A stretch of DNA of 64,000 nucleotides from Streptomyces sp. Ag109_O5-1 (GCF_003814875.1 NZ_RKQF01000001.1:372001-436000), one strand, 5' to 3'. Positions 31,568 to 46,867 are shown, counted from the first letter of the stretch. Program-made: numbers and translations. Notes: generated by a model not told the origin, from the sequence alone.

Positions 31568-31885
31568 TCACTCGACGGGCGGCGCGCCGGGGATCTGGGT
31601 CGGACCGTACCGCTCCAGGGCTTCCGCCAGTTCGGCGCGGATCTCGTCGGGCATGCCGCCGGTGCGCCCCCAGGCCAGGATGAGGTCCGCGACGTTGCGC
31701 AGCTTGATGTTGGTGTGCTGGGAGACCTCCTTGAGGATCTCCCACCCTTCGTCGGGCGTGACCCGGCCGAGGGCGACCACCATCCCGATGGCCTGGTCCA
31801 CCACGGCATGGGAGGCGACGGCTTCCTTGAGCTGGTCGACCTCTTCCTGGAGGTGGAAAATCCTGTCAGGCTCGCTTTCGCCCAT
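31568..31885 (-). CDS. ANTAR-domain RNA-binding antiterminator protein
   Basis: The 105-residue protein consists mainly of an ANTAR domain (about 18-72). It contains SHAVVDQAIGMVVALGRVTP and DEGWEILKEVSQHTNIKLRN, with the helical coiled-coil lead-in IFHLQEEVDQLKEAV. ANTAR proteins bind paired RNA hairpins and prevent early termination. Usually a GAF or receiver domain controls them, but here the sensor domain is missing, so a partner protein may be needed. It is divergent from the VOC protein gene and converges on the sigma factor gene. Confidence 0.88.
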   Translation of the reverse strand: MGESEPDRIFHLQEEVDQLKEAVASHAVVDQAIGMVVALGRVTPDEGWEILKEVSQHTNIKLRNVADLILAWGRTGGMPDEIRAELAEALERYGPTQIPGAPPVE

Positions 31886-32802
31886 CCCCCCATCGTGTCA
31901 CTCGTCCGGCCCCCTGCCACCGGGGTACTCGGCAGGCGTTTCTGCCGCTTCCGGTTGGAGACTGGTGTCAGACCGGTTCCCCAGCCGGCCCCGACACCAG
32001 GACACGAGCGCCATGAACAACGACATGCCTCCCCCTCCCCCCGGCCCCGCGAAGAAGAAGCGAGACGTCGTCTCCACGCACTCGGTCTTCGGGGCCCCCT
32101 GCTGGGTGAGCCTGACCAGTCGCGACCTCCAGGCCACGGAGGATTTCTACAGCGCCGTGCTCGGCTGGCGATGGCGCAGCGTCCGGCTCGGCGACCACTT
32201 CCGGATCGCCCTGGCGGACGGGGTGCCGGTCGCGGGCATCGCCGCGGTCGCCGCGATGTGGCAGATGGCGGTGGCCTGGACGCCGTACTTCGCCGTGCAG
32301 AACGCGGACGAGTCCGTCGCCCGGGCCCGTGAGCGTGGCGGCACGCCGGCGGTGGGGCCGCTGTCCTTTCCGCCCGGCCGGGCGGCGCTGATCGCCGACC
32401 GGGACGGCGCCGTCTTCGGCATCTGGGAGGGGGAACTGGTCTCCAACTGGGAGACCTGGCGCCGGGCCGCCCCGACCTTCATCCGCCTGCACACCCGCAA
32501 CGCCTTCGACTCGGCGATCTTCTACGGCGAGGTCCTCGGCTGGGCCTCCGACAAACAGGGCTGCTGCGAGGTGGAGTACGAGGGCGGCGAGGTCGTGCTG
32601 CGCAGCCGGGGCGATGCCGTGGCCCGTATCGACTCGGGCGCGGTGGAGGCGGCGCCCGATCCGTCGGTACGGCCGCACTGGCAGGTCCACTTCGCGGTCA
32701 CGGACGTGGGCGAGTGCGCACGGGCGGCCGAGAAACACGGCGGCAGCGTCCTGGAGGAGCAGGAGCTGGAGGCGATCCTGCGCGACCCGGACGGAGCCCA
32801 GT

Positions 32803-35000
<2,198 letters not shown>

Positions 35001-35004
<4 letters not shown>

Positions 35005-35504
35005 CGGGCGCCCGCCAGGACCCCGTCGGCGGGTTCGGCCAACTGGGCGACCGGGGCGGCGCGGGGCACCCGCAGCGTCCGGCGGATGCTGGGCGCAGGC
35101 GCGGTCGGGACCAGCGGGACGCGCTCGCCGGCCCGGGCCCGCTGCGAGAACCAGATGATCTTGCTGCCGGTGTCCGAGGCACAGCAGCCCCAGCCGTCGC
35201 TCATGGCGGCGATGTGCGCCAGGCAGGAGCGCAGATCCTGGTCGGGGCGGAGATCGCGGTCGTCGTCGCCGATCGCGGTGATGAGGTGCTGCCCGTTCCA
35301 CCACATCTCGATGGACGTGTGCTTGTCCGTGGCGTGCTGGTCGATGGCATGCAGCAGCAGTTCGGCGCCGCCGCAGACGGGGTCCACGAGATTGTCGAGA
35401 TCCCAGTAACGGAGATGGGCGGCCAGGATACGGCTGACCTGTCCGACCCGTTCCGGGCTCACCTCCACGTCGAGGTGGTAGTAGCAGGGCACTGCGGTCT
35501 TCAT
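35001..35504 (-). CDS. RsbW-like ATP-binding protein with degenerate N-box, coupled to glgX
   Basis: The 167-residue protein has the outline of a GHKL (HATPase_c_2) domain: a helix GQVSRILAAHLRYWDLDNLV, an N-box-like GGAELLLHAIDQHA, an acid turn AIGDDDRDL and the late GWGCCASDTGSKIIWF. The N-box asparagine that holds Mg-ATP is replaced by His52, so kinase activity is doubtful. Proline-rich C-terminus. It is first in an operon with glgX (GTGA overlap). It may bind nucleotide or a protein partner to tune glucan metabolism or a sigma factor; this is inference. Confidence 0.78.
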
Positions 35505-35811
35505 TGTCGCTAGCTCCTCACCGGCGAAGCTCCCGCTCCCCCTCACCCACCCGGAAATCCGTTCCGGACGCACAGCGTGAGCAGTTGATCGCTCCTGAGT
35601 CACCTTCACTGTGGGGCCGCTACGCCATTCGTGCAACACGAGAGCCGCACGGGGTGGTTGAAGATCCAACAAGACGCTCGGTGATGACACGTGCACCATG
35701 AGTGAAAGCCTCGATTCGCCGTAACGGCTCCGTGCCTCTCCGTGCCCGGACGCTCCCCCGAACGTCGGGGACACGTGCCCACTCGAGAGCGTCGGAAGGA
35801 AAGACACGGCC
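35505..35811. other. Divergent promoter region of the glucan genes
   Basis: These 307 bp separate the leftward ATPase-glgX operon from the rightward DUF5133-glgE genes. No coding region is seen. A weak match to a SigB-like promoter (GCGT-N15-GGGTGG) reads leftward near 35550, too weak to rely on. Confidence 0.35.
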
Positions 35812-36105
35812 ATGCTGCTACCCGCGAAGGCCGAGGTGGCCCGGCAGCTGCGGCGCTACCGGGCGTGGGAGCGAGTGATGCTCGCCTCGCCGCAGGACCG
35901 CGAGGTGCGCTCCACCTTCGAGGACTCGGGCTACACGCTGTGCGTGCTGATGGGCAAGCGCTGTGCCCGGGAGGCTGTGGACGCGGCCGAGCGCTATCTG
36001 CGCACCAGCCTCGTCACCTATCTGCGGGAACAGGGCGGCAGGGCCCAGCTGAGCGAGAAGGTCCGCCGCGGTCCGCCGTCGGACCGGAGTTCCGCGAGGC
36101 AGTGA
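35812..36105 (+). CDS. DUF5133 family protein
   Basis: The 97-residue protein matches the small Streptomyces DUF5133 family. It has the MLLP start, a helical LRRYRAWERVMLASPQDREV stretch, DSGYTLCVLMGKRCAREAVD in the middle and AERYLRTSLVTYL. There is no signal peptide or membrane segment. The family is linked by neighbourhood to stress genes but has no proven function. The stop lies 102 bp before glgE on the same strand, so co-transcription is possible. Confidence 0.82.
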   Translation: MLLPAKAEVARQLRRYRAWERVMLASPQDREVRSTFEDSGYTLCVLMGKRCAREAVDAAERYLRTSLVTYLREQGGRAQLSEKVRRGPPSDRSSARQ

Positions 36106-36207
36106 TCCCGAAGACGGACCCCGCGGGAAGACACCGGTCTTCCGGCGCATCACGGACCGTGGAGCCGGGCCCCGGGCCCGGCTCCACGCACGGCGGAGGT
36201 GAGACCC

Positions 36208-38189
36208 ATGAAGGCGACTGAGGCCATCGGCCGTGTTCCGGTGCGCGACGTCCGGCCGGCCGTGGAGTGCGGGAGACATCCGGCGAAGGCGGTCCCGGGC
36301 GAGACGTTCGAGGTCACCGCGACCGTCTTCCGCGAGGGGCATGACGCCGTCGGCGCCAATGTGGTGCTGTGCGACCCCGAGGGCCGCCCCGGTCCGTGGA
36401 CGCCGATGCGGGAGTCGGTCCCCGGTACCGACCGCTGGGGCGCCGAGGTCACCCCGGACGCGACGGGCCGCTGGACGTTTCACGTGGAGGCCTGGAGCGC
36501 CCCGCTGACCACCTGGCGGCAGCACGCGCGGGTGAAGATCCCGGCCGGCATCGACACCGGTCTGGTCCTGGAGGAGGGCGCGGAGCTGTACGAGCGCGCG
36601 GCCGCCGGGGTTCCCGAAGGCCCCGAGCGCGAGCGGGTGCTGGCGGCGGCACGGGCCCTGGGCGACGACAGCCAGCCCCTCGCCACACGGCTGGCGTGCG
36701 CGCTGGCCCCCGAGGTGGACGAGATCCTCGTCCGGCATCCGCTGCGGGAACTGGTCACCGCCTCCGAGCCGCTGCCGCTCCTCGTGGAGCGCGAACGGGC
36801 CCTGTACGGCTCCTGGTACGAGTTCTTCCCGCGCTCCGAGGGCACGCCCGAGCGGCCGCACGGCACTTTCCGGACAGCCGCCCGGCGGCTGAAGCCGATC
36901 GCCGACATGGGCTTCGACGTCGTCTACCTCCCGCCGATCCATCCGATCGGGACCACGTTCCGCAAGGGCCGCAACAACACCCTGACCCCGGGGCCGGACG
37001 ACGTGGGCGTGCCCTGGGCGATCGGCTCCCCCGAGGGCGGGCACGACGCGGTCCATCCGGACCTGGGCACCGTCGAGGACTTCCAGTGGTTCGTGGAGCA
37101 GGCGAAGGGGCACGGCCTCGAAGTCGCCCTGGACTTCGCGTTGCAGTGCTCGCCGGACCATCCGTGGGTGGAGAAGTACCCCGAGTGGTTCCACCACCGG
37201 TCCGACGGGACCATCGCCTACGCCGAGAACCCGCCGAAGAAGTACCAGGACATCTACCCGATCGCCTTCGACGCCGACATGGACGGCCTGGTCGCCGAGA
37301 CCGTCCGCGTGCTGCGGCACTGGATGTCCTGCGGGGTGCGGATCTTCCGCGTCGACAACCCGCACACCAAACCGGTCGTCTTCTGGGAGCGGGTGATCGG
37401 GGAGATCAACGCGGCCGACCCGGACGTCATCTTCCTCGCCGAGGCCTTCACCCGCCCCGCGATGATGCGCACCCTCGCCCAGATCGGCTTCCAGCAGTCG
37501 TACACGTACTTCACCTGGCGCAACACCAAGCAGGAACTCACCGAGTACCTCACGGAGCTGTCGGGCGAGTCCGCCGCCTGGATGCGGCCGAACTTCTTCG
37601 CCAACACCCCCGACATCCTGCACGAGTACCTGCAGCACGGTGGCCGCCCCGCCTTCGAGACCCGCGCCGTGCTCGCCGCCACCCTCTCCCCCACCTGGGG
37701 CATCTACAGCGGCTACGAACTCTGCGAGAACACCCCGCTCAGGGAAGGCAGCGAGGAGTACCTCGACTCCGAGAAGTACCAGCTCAAGCCCCGCGACTGG
37801 GCACGCGCCGAAACGGACGGCATCGCACCCCTCGTCACCCGCCTCAACACCGTCCGGCGTGCCCATCCGGCGCTCCGGCAGCTGCGCAACCTGACCTTCC
37901 ACCACACGGACAACGACTCCGTGATCGCGTACAGCAAGCGCTCCGGGACGGACACGGTTGTGGTTGTCGTCAACCTCGATCCGCACCACACCCAGGAGGC
38001 GACGGTCTCGTTGGACATGCCGCGACTCGGCCTGGACTGGAACTCCGCCCTGTCCGTGCGGGACGAACTGACGGGTGAGACCTACTCATGGGGCAGGACC
38101 AACTATGTGCGCCTCACGCCCGGCCGGACGCCGGCGCATGTGCTCCAGGTAGGGCGACCGACCCCAGCGAACGGAGGACCCAGCGCGCC

Positions 38190-38193
<4 letters not shown>
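36208..38193 (+). CDS. glgE: Alpha-1,4-glucan:maltose-1-phosphate maltosyltransferase GlgE
   Basis: The ATG at 36208 follows GGAGG with 9-base spacing. The 661-residue protein is full length for the GH13_3 family. It has an N-terminal beta domain (about 15-115), a helical insert S domain and the catalytic barrel. The nucleophile is D383 ([15 protein letters not shown]), the acid E412 ([11 protein letters not shown]) and the later ANTPDIL acid completes the set. [18 protein letters not shown] is typical of GlgE. It transfers maltosyl units from maltose-1-phosphate to glucan ends. The next genes make its donor, by trehalose synthase and maltokinase, and branch its product (GlgB). Confidence 0.96.
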
Positions 38194-39908
<1,715 letters not shown>

Positions 39909-39939
39909 GCGTGCGGAGCCGAGGAAAGGACGCGTCACC

Positions 39940-41295
39940 ATGGTGAAGACCGTTGACCTGCCCAGGAGCACGGCGGCAGGTCTCGACCGGCCGTTGGCCT
40001 CGCTGGGCGGGCTGCTGCGCGACTGGCTGCCCCGGCAGCGCTGGTTCGCGGGCAAGGACCGGCCTGTCACTGATCTGTCCGTGCTGTCCGTGACCGAGCT
40101 CTTCCCCGGCTGTCTGCATCTGCTCGTCCACGCCGACCACTCCCAGGGCGGGGGCGCCTCCCCGTCCGGCGACTGCTACCAACTCCTGCTCGGCGTGCGC
40201 GAACACCGCGCGCCCCGGCTGGAACGGGCGTACATCGGCCGGGCCGAGGAGGGTCCGCTGGCCGGGCTCGCGGTGTACGACGCCCTGTACGACCCGCACG
40301 CCGCCGAACTGCTGCTGGAACGGCTGCGGATCCCCGGCACGGTGGGTCCGCTGCGCTTCGAGACGGCCCCGGATGCGCGGATACCCGGCGGACTCGCGCC
40401 CCGGTTGCTGGACGCCGAGCAGTCCAACTCCTCGCTGGTGTACGGCGACTCCTACATCCTGAAGGTGTTCCGCCGGATCCAGCCCGGCATCAACCCGGAT
40501 CTGGAGGTGCCCGGCGCGCTGGCCGCGCAGGGCTGCGCGCGGGTACCGGCGCCGGTGGCCTGGTTCCGCACCACCGAGCCGAGTCCCGCGACCCTCGGGG
40601 TGCTGCAGCCCTTCCTGCCCGACGCGGCCGACGGCTGGACCCTGGCCCTGCGCGCGCTCGCGGCCGGGGACGACTTCGCCACCGAGGCCCATGAGTTGGG
40701 GCGGGCCACCGCGGACGTGCATCTCGCGCTCGCCACCGCCTTCCCGTCCGCCGTCCACGAGGAGCACGGCCGTACGGCGGAGGCGATGTCCGCCCGGCTG
40801 GACGCGGCCGCCCTCGCCGTCCCGGCGCTGCGGCCGTTCGTACCCGGGCTTCGCGGTGCCTTCGACGCGCTCGCCACCTGCGACTCCGGGCCGCCCGTCC
40901 AGCGGATCCACGGCGATCTCCATCTGGGGCAGGTGCTGTGGGCGGACCGCGAGTGGTTCGTCATCGACTTCGAGGGCGAGCCGTCCCGGCCGCTCGCCGA
41001 GCGGCGCGGCAACCAGTCGCCGGTCCGCGATGTGGCCGGCATGCTGCGGTCCTTCGACTACGCGGCCCGGCAGCGCCGCCCCTGGCGTCCGGAGTGGGCG
41101 CGCCGTTGCCGGGAGGCGTACTGTGCGGGCTACGCGGACCGGGCGGGCTGGGACCCGCGCAAGAAACACGCGCTGCTGCGGGCCCAAGAGACGGACCGCG
41201 CGGTGTACGAGGTGGTGTACGAGGCCCGGCACCGGCCGGCCTGGCTTCCGGTTCCGATGGCCGCGATCGAGCGGCTCGCCCGCTGGGGAGGCTGA
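39940..41295 (+). CDS. mak: Maltokinase (Mak/Pep2)
   Basis: The ATG at 39940 follows GAGGAAAGGA. The 451-residue protein has the maltokinase N-cap ([20 protein letters not shown]) and the kinase-like lobes. It has [19 protein letters not shown] (ATP lysine), the catalytic loop [11 protein letters not shown] and the metal-binding FVIDFEGEP. It makes maltose-1-phosphate from maltose and ATP, the donor used by GlgE. It sits between treS and glgB, as in the classic GlgE operon. Confidence 0.95.
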   Translation: MVKTVDLPRSTAAGLDRPLASLGGLLRDWLPRQRWFAGKDRPVTDLSVLSVTELFPGCLHLLVHADHSQGGGASPSGDCYQLLLGVREHRAPRLERAYIGRAEEGPLAGLAVYDALYDPHAAELLLERLRIPGTVGPLRFETAPDARIPGGLAPRLLDAEQSNSSLVYGDSYILKVFRRIQPGINPDLEVPGALAAQGCARVPAPVAWFRTTEPSPATLGVLQPFLPDAADGWTLALRALAAGDDFATEAHELGRATADVHLALATAFPSAVHEEHGRTAEAMSARLDAAALAVPALRPFVPGLRGAFDALATCDSGPPVQRIHGDLHLGQVLWADREWFVIDFEGEPSRPLAERRGNQSPVRDVAGMLRSFDYAARQRRPWRPEWARRCREAYCAGYADRAGWDPRKKHALLRAQETDRAVYEVVYEARHRPAWLPVPMAAIERLARWGG

Positions 41296-41299
41296 CCTG

Positions 41300-43504
41300 A
41301 TGGCACTGCGTGACTCCGCGCTCCCCGAGCCCTCCGGCCCCTCCCGGCCCACGGCCCCGCCCCTGGACCCCGCCGACCGTGAGCGCCTCCTCGCGGGCGC
41401 CCACCACGATCCGCACGCCCTGCTGGGCGCCCACCCGGTGGACGGCGGCACCCTCGTCCGCGCGCTGCGCCCGCAGGCCCGCGCCGTGAGTGTGCTCGTC
41501 GACGGGGCGCGCAGCCCTCTGGCGTCGGAGGGCGACGGACTCTTCGCGGCCGTGCTGCCGTACGCCGAGGTCCCGTCGTACACCCTCCTCGTCGAGTACG
41601 AGGACGGCGAGCACGAGGTCCACGACCCGTACCGCTTCCTGCCCGCGCTCGGCGAGTTCGACCTGCATCTGATCCGTGAGGGGCGGCACGAACAGCTGTG
41701 GAAGGCGCTCGGCGCCGAGCCGATGACCCATGACGGGGTGCCGGGGACACGGTTCACGGTGTGGGCGCCCAACGCCCGCGGGGTGCGGGTGGCGGGGGAC
41801 TTCACGTGCTGGAACGGCACGCAGTACCCGATGCGCTCGCTGGGCGCCGCCGGGGTGTGGGAGCTGTTCCTGCCGGACGTGGGCGAGGGTGCCCGGTACA
41901 AGTTCGAGATCACGTCCCGGCACGGTGGCCGGTTCCTCAAGGCCGACCCGATGGCCCGGGGGACGGAGGTACCGCCGGCGACCGCCTCGGTCGTGACGGT
42001 CTCGCGTCATGAGTGGGACGACGGGGAGTGGATGGCGCACCGGGGCGACACCCCCGTGCACGAGGCGCCGTTCTCGGTGTACGAGATCCATCTGCCGTCC
42101 TGGCGGCCGGGCCTGACCTATCGTCAACTCGCCGAGGAACTTCCCGCGTACGTCGACGACCTCGGTTTCACCCACGTCGAGTTCATGCCGGTCGCGGAGC
42201 ATCCCTTCGGCGGCTCCTGGGGCTACCAGGTCACCGGCTTCTACGCGCCGACCTCCCGGCTCGGCACCCCCGACGACTTCAGGTACCTGATCGATGCCCT
42301 GCACCGGGCCGGGATCGGCGTGATCATGGACTGGGTGCCGGCGCACTTCCCCAAGGACGACTGGGCGCTGGCCCGCTTCGACGGGGATCCGTTGTACGAG
42401 CCCGGGGACGAGCGGCGGGCCGAGCATCCGGACTGGGGGACCTACGAGTTCGACCTCGGGCGGGTGGAGGTGCGCAACTTCCTGGTCGCCAACGCCGTGT
42501 ACTGGTGCGAGGAGTTCCACATCGACGGCCTGCGGGTGGACGCGGTCGCCTCGATGCTCTACCTCGACTACTCACGGGACTCCGGGCAGTGGACGCCCAA
42601 TGTGTTCGGCGGGCGCGAGGACCTGGACGCGGTGGCGTTCCTGCAAGAGATGAACGCGACCGTGTACCGGCGGGCGCCGGGCGTGGTGACCATCGCCGAG
42701 GAGTCCACCGCGTGGGACGGGGTGACCCGCCCGACCGACAGCGGCGGTCTGGGGTTCGGGCTGAAGTGGAACATGGGCTGGATGCACGACTCGCTGGAGT
42801 ACATCCGGCACGAGCCGGTCCACCGCAAGTACCACCACGACGAGATGACCTTCTCGATGGTCTACGCGTACAGCGAGAACTACGTGTTGCCCATCTCCCA
42901 CGACGAAGTGGTGCACGGGAAGCGGTCCCTGGTGTCGAAGATGCCGGGCGACTGGTGGCAGCAGCGTGCCGACCACCGCGCGTATCTGGCCTTCATGTGG
43001 GCCCATCCGGGCAAGCAACTGCTCTTCATGGGGCAGGAGTTCGCCCAGGGCGGCGAGTGGTCGGAGGCCGACGGCCCCGACTGGTGGCTACTCGACCCGG
43101 AGTACGGCGCCGAGGCCGATCACCGGGGCGTGCGGGATCTTGTCCGTGATCTCAACTCCGTGTACCGCACACGCCCCGCCCTGTGGCAGCGCGACACCGA
43201 TCCGGCGGGTTTCCAGTGGGTCCTGGGGGACGCGGCCGAGGACAACGTCTTCGCCTTCCTGAGGTTCGACGCCGAGGCCCGGCCGTTGCTGGCGGTCTCC
43301 AACCTCTCCCCCGTCGTCCGTCCCGGCTACCGTCTGAACGTGCCCAAGGGGACGCCCGTCTGGCGGGAGATCCTCAACACCGACAGCGCTCGCTACGGCG
43401 GCGGGGACGTCGTCGGCCGGGGGCCGCTGCTCGCCGACGACGGCACTCTGCGGCTCACACTGCCGCCGCTCGGCACCGTGTGGCTGGAGCCCGTCGCCCC
43501 GTAG
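41300..43504 (+). CDS. glgB: 1,4-alpha-glucan branching enzyme GlgB
   Basis: The ATG at 41300 lies 4 bp after the maltokinase stop and behind GGGGAGG. The 734-residue protein has two N-terminal CBM48-like beta domains (about 30-125 and 145-245) and the GH13_9 barrel. The nucleophile is D414 ([18 protein letters not shown]), the acid E467 ([13 protein letters not shown]), and [12 protein letters not shown] supplies the third acid. It adds alpha-1,6 branches to the linear glucan made by GlgE. A hairpin terminator follows at 43559-43604, closing the operon. Confidence 0.96.
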   Translation: MALRDSALPEPSGPSRPTAPPLDPADRERLLAGAHHDPHALLGAHPVDGGTLVRALRPQARAVSVLVDGARSPLASEGDGLFAAVLPYAEVPSYTLLVEYEDGEHEVHDPYRFLPALGEFDLHLIREGRHEQLWKALGAEPMTHDGVPGTRFTVWAPNARGVRVAGDFTCWNGTQYPMRSLGAAGVWELFLPDVGEGARYKFEITSRHGGRFLKADPMARGTEVPPATASVVTVSRHEWDDGEWMAHRGDTPVHEAPFSVYEIHLPSWRPGLTYRQLAEELPAYVDDLGFTHVEFMPVAEHPFGGSWGYQVTGFYAPTSRLGTPDDFRYLIDALHRAGIGVIMDWVPAHFPKDDWALARFDGDPLYEPGDERRAEHPDWGTYEFDLGRVEVRNFLVANAVYWCEEFHIDGLRVDAVASMLYLDYSRDSGQWTPNVFGGREDLDAVAFLQEMNATVYRRAPGVVTIAEESTAWDGVTRPTDSGGLGFGLKWNMGWMHDSLEYIRHEPVHRKYHHDEMTFSMVYAYSENYVLPISHDEVVHGKRSLVSKMPGDWWQQRADHRAYLAFMWAHPGKQLLFMGQEFAQGGEWSEADGPDWWLLDPEYGAEADHRGVRDLVRDLNSVYRTRPALWQRDTDPAGFQWVLGDAAEDNVFAFLRFDAEARPLLAVSNLSPVVRPGYRLNVPKGTPVWREILNTDSARYGGGDVVGRGPLLADDGTLRLTLPPLGTVWLEPVAP

Positions 43505-43558
43505 CCCGCCGACGGCACCGTCACGTGTTCCCGCGGCCCGGTCCGGGCAGCACGGGGT

Positions 43559-43604
43559 GAGAGCCTGTGCCACATGCCCGGCCGGGGATGTGACACAGGC
43601 TCTC
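43559..43604 (+). terminator. Hairpin terminator closing the glgE-glgB operon
   Basis: GAGAGCCTGTG (43559-43569) pairs with CACAGGCTCTC (43594-43604). Inside it CACAT pairs with ATGTG after one mismatch, giving a 17-step stem with a GC-rich loop. It lies 55 bp after the glgB stop. Confidence 0.75.
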
Positions 43605-43652
43605 AGAGACCCCGCCGCGCCCGGTCGCGGCCCGGACGGAGGGCGGTCCCCG

Positions 43653-44744
43653 GTGCTGCGTACCGTCGGAGTGGAGGAAGAACTCCTGCTGGTCCACCCG
43701 GACAGCGGGGAGCCGATGTCCAGGGCGGCCGATCTCCTCGACCGTGCCGCCCGGGACGATCCCGGGCAGGCCGTGTTCCAGAAGGAGCTGTTCGGGCAGA
43801 TGCTGGAGCTCGCCACCAGTCCGCAGTGGGACATGGCGGACCTCGGCGCCGAGATCGTCCGCTGCCGCAAGGAGGCGGCCCGGCTCGCCGGGGAGATCGG
43901 CTGCGCGGTGGCGGCGCTCGCCACCTGCCCGCTGCCGGTCACTCCCGCGCTCAGCGCACACGAGCGGTACCGGTGGATGGCGAGCCGGTTCGGGAGCGCG
44001 ACGCTCGACAAGTTCGTGTGCGGCTGCCATGTGCATGTGTCGGTGGAGTCCGACGAGGAGGGCGTCGCCGTCCTCGACCGCCTCCGGCCGTGGCTCCCGG
44101 TGCTGCGCGCGCTCAGCGCCAACTCGCCGTTCTGGCAGGGCCGGGACACCGGTTACGCCAGCTTCCGCAGCCGGCTGTGGTCGCGCGGCCCGTCGGCGGG
44201 GCCGACCGAGCTGTTCGGGTCGGCCGAGCGGTACCGGCGGCGGGTCGCGGACATGGTGGCCAGCGGGGTCATCCTGGACATGGGGATGGTGTACTTCGAC
44301 GCCCGGCTGGCCGTGCACTACCCGACGGTGGAGATCCGGGTGACCGATGTCTGTCTGCGGGCGGAGACCACCGTGCTGGTCGCCACGCTGGCCCGGGCCC
44401 TGGTGGAGACGGCTGCCCGGGACTGGCGGGCGGGACGGCCGCCGCTGGACCACAGCGTGAGCATGCTCCGGCTGGCGTCCTGGCAGGCCGCCCGCTCCGG
44501 CCTGGACCAGGACCTCCTCGATCCGGTGACCATGCGGCCCCGGCCCGCCGTCGACGTGGTGCGTTCGCTGCTGGCGCACACGGCGGACGCGCTCGTCGCC
44601 AGCGGTGACGCGGTCGGCGTCGAGGAGGCCCTCGCACAGCTGCTGCACAGCGGCGGCGGCGCCCGTCAACAGCGATCCTTCCTGGAGCGCACGGGCAGCC
44701 TGCGGGACGTCGTGGTCGAGTGCGTGCGCCGTACGCAGGGCTGA
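43653..44744 (+). CDS. Carboxylate-amine ligase, YbdK/GCS2 family (weak glutamate-cysteine ligase)
   Basis: The GTG at 43653 (VLRTVGVEEELLLVHPDSGE) follows GGAGGG. The 363-residue protein shows GCS2 family marks: VGVEEE at the start, QMLELATSPQ, CGCHVHVSVES with the metal His residues, ANSPFWQGRDTGYASFRS and PTVEIRVTDVC. E. coli YbdK has weak glutamate-cysteine ligase activity. Its role in mycothiol-using actinobacteria is unclear. The gene begins just after the terminator of the glucan operon and probably has its own promoter. Confidence 0.88.
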   Translation: MLRTVGVEEELLLVHPDSGEPMSRAADLLDRAARDDPGQAVFQKELFGQMLELATSPQWDMADLGAEIVRCRKEAARLAGEIGCAVAALATCPLPVTPALSAHERYRWMASRFGSATLDKFVCGCHVHVSVESDEEGVAVLDRLRPWLPVLRALSANSPFWQGRDTGYASFRSRLWSRGPSAGPTELFGSAERYRRRVADMVASGVILDMGMVYFDARLAVHYPTVEIRVTDVCLRAETTVLVATLARALVETAARDWRAGRPPLDHSVSMLRLASWQAARSGLDQDLLDPVTMRPRPAVDVVRSLLAHTADALVASGDAVGVEEALAQLLHSGGGARQQRSFLERTGSLRDVVVECVRRTQG

Positions 44745-44873
44745 TCTCATGTCATCGGTGGGACACGAGTTGACCGTTCCTGACACGGGCCGCCCTCCCC
44801 TGGGCTACATTCGACCCGCGTCGACAACAGTACCGATCGGGAGGGTCACCCTCCGTACATCCAGGAGCAGCGC

Positions 44874-46778
44874 ATGCGCGACTACGCCCTCGCTCCGACG
44901 ACCGCTTCGACCCTGGCCGGCGGGCTCGCCGACAGCATCTTCGAGACGGCGGACCGGAACCCGACCCTGCCGGTGCTGGCGCGCCGGCCCGACGCCGCCG
45001 CCGCGAGCTGGGAGGTGGTCACGGCGGTCGAGGTGCGGGACGAAGTGGTCGACCTGGCCAAGGGGTTGGTCGCGTCGGGGATATCGCCGGGGCACCGGGT
45101 GGCCATGATGGCGCGCACGCGCTACGAGTGGACGGTGTTCTGCCTCGCGCTGTGGTCGGTGGGGGCCGAGGTCGTCCCGATCCACCCGACGTCCTCCCGG
45201 GACCAGGTCGAGTGGATCCTGCGGGACGCCCGCTGCGTGGCCGTGGTGGTCGAGGACGAGCTGGCGGTGATGACCGTCGGGACCGTGTGCGAGAGCCTTC
45301 CCGGGCTCAAGCACGTGTGGCAGCTGGACTCGGGGGCCGTTGCCGATCTGGTGCAGAAGGGCCTGTATGTCCCGCTGACCACGGTGGAGTCGCTGCGCCG
45401 GATCGTGATGCCGGACTCCACGGCGGCCATCACCTACACCTCCGGCACCTCGGGCCGCCCGCTGGGCTGCGCGCTGAGCCACCGTGGGCTGGCGTACCCG
45501 TGCGACACCCTGCTGGCGGGCTGGGGGCACACCGCCGCGCAGCCGGGCGAACAACCGTCCGTGCTGGCCTACCTGCCGTTCTCGCATGTGTACGGCCTGA
45601 TGGTGATGGTGCTGTGTCTGCGCGGCGGGGTCCTGATGGGCCACGAGCCGGAGATGTCCGAGGCCGCGCTGGCCTCGGCGCTCGCCGCCTTCCGGCCGAC
45701 CTATCTGTACGCCGTGCCGTCGGTGCTGGAGAAGCTGTACAAGACGTTCCTGCGCACCGCCCAGCAGTCGGGCCGGGGAGCCCTGTTCGACCGGGCCGCG
45801 GAGACCGCCCGGGACTTCGCCGCCGCCGAGGAACGGCAGCGGCTCGGCACCGGCGCGGGCCCGGGCTTCGACCTGCGGCTGCAACACGCCCTGTACGAGC
45901 GGACGGTGTACCGCAGGCTGCGGTCCGTGCTCGGTGGCCGGGTGCAGCGGGCCACGTCCGGCGGTTCCTCGCTCAGCCGTGAACTCACCCTGTTCTACGA
46001 GGGCATCGGCATCTATGTGCACGACGGCTACGGCCTGACCGAGTCCAGCGGCGGGATCACCATGCAGCCGCTGGGCCGCGAGAAGTCGGGCACGGTCGGC
46101 CAGGCCCTGCCGGGCACCCAGATCCAGGTGGCCGACGACGGCGAGATCCTGGTGCGCGGGCCGTCCGTGTTCCAGGGGTACGTCGGTGACGACTACGCGA
46201 CCCGGGCCGCGCTGCGCGGCGGCTGGCTGGCCACCGGGGACATCGGGCGGCTCGACTCCGCGGGCTATCTGACCATCACGGGCCGCAAGAAGGACATCAT
46301 CATCACCAGCAGCGGCAAGAGCGTGGCCCCTGCCCCGCTGGAGCAACGGCTGCGGATGCACCCGCTGGTGCACCAGGCGGTGGTCGTCGGCGACGACCGG
46401 CCCTGTGTGGGCGCGCTGATCACCCTGGACCCGGACTTCCTGGCCCACTGGCGGGGCGCGCTGGCGGTGCCGGGCGACTCGCCCGGGCGTGAGGCGCGTG
46501 AGGAGAACGCGCTGCGCGAGGAGATAGCCCGGGCCATCGCGTCCGCCAACAGCGTGGTGTCCCGCTCCGAGTCGATCAGGGTCTACCGGGTGATCCAGGA
46601 ACCGTTCGCCCCGGGCAACGGGATGCTGACGCCGTCGATGAAACTGCGCCGGGACGCCATACAGCGCCACTACGCGGCCGAGATCGACGCCATGTACCAG
46701 GCCCGTACCCACGCGGTACGGCGGCAGGGTCCCCCGGAGCCGGCCGACTGGGACGACTCGGACGACGTGTTCCGGTGA
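44874..46778 (+). CDS. Long-chain fatty acid:CoA ligase (AMP-binding, FadD15-like)
   Basis: The 634-residue protein is a full ANL adenylating enzyme. It has the P-loop TYTSGTSGRPLGCALSH, the A5 motif YGLTESSGG, the ATP-binding TGDIGRLD and ITGRKKDIIITSSGKSV, and the late catalytic lysine near GMLTPSMKLRR. The layout with an inserted helical linker (about 300-350) matches long-chain acyl-CoA synthetases. It activates fatty acids with ATP and CoA at the membrane. It appears to be a single gene; the ATPase gene downstream starts within 90 bp. Confidence 0.92.
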   Translation: MRDYALAPTTASTLAGGLADSIFETADRNPTLPVLARRPDAAAASWEVVTAVEVRDEVVDLAKGLVASGISPGHRVAMMARTRYEWTVFCLALWSVGAEVVPIHPTSSRDQVEWILRDARCVAVVVEDELAVMTVGTVCESLPGLKHVWQLDSGAVADLVQKGLYVPLTTVESLRRIVMPDSTAAITYTSGTSGRPLGCALSHRGLAYPCDTLLAGWGHTAAQPGEQPSVLAYLPFSHVYGLMVMVLCLRGGVLMGHEPEMSEAALASALAAFRPTYLYAVPSVLEKLYKTFLRTAQQSGRGALFDRAAETARDFAAAEERQRLGTGAGPGFDLRLQHALYERTVYRRLRSVLGGRVQRATSGGSSLSRELTLFYEGIGIYVHDGYGLTESSGGITMQPLGREKSGTVGQALPGTQIQVADDGEILVRGPSVFQGYVGDDYATRAALRGGWLATGDIGRLDSAGYLTITGRKKDIIITSSGKSVAPAPLEQRLRMHPLVHQAVVVGDDRPCVGALITLDPDFLAHWRGALAVPGDSPGREAREENALREEIARAIASANSVVSRSESIRVYRVIQEPFAPGNGMLTPSMKLRRDAIQRHYAAEIDAMYQARTHAVRRQGPPEPADWDDSDDVFR

Positions 46779-46867
46779 GCTGATCGCGCGTATCGTGTCC
46801 CGTCGTGGGAACTCGCCGGGAAGACCAGGACGGCGGCGACAGCCCCTTCCCGGGGCCGGGAGAAGAG

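Noticed and set aside
35505..35600. SigB-type promoter reading toward the ATPase-glgX operon
   Set aside because: The best match (GCGT-N15-GGGTGG) is too far from consensus to call.
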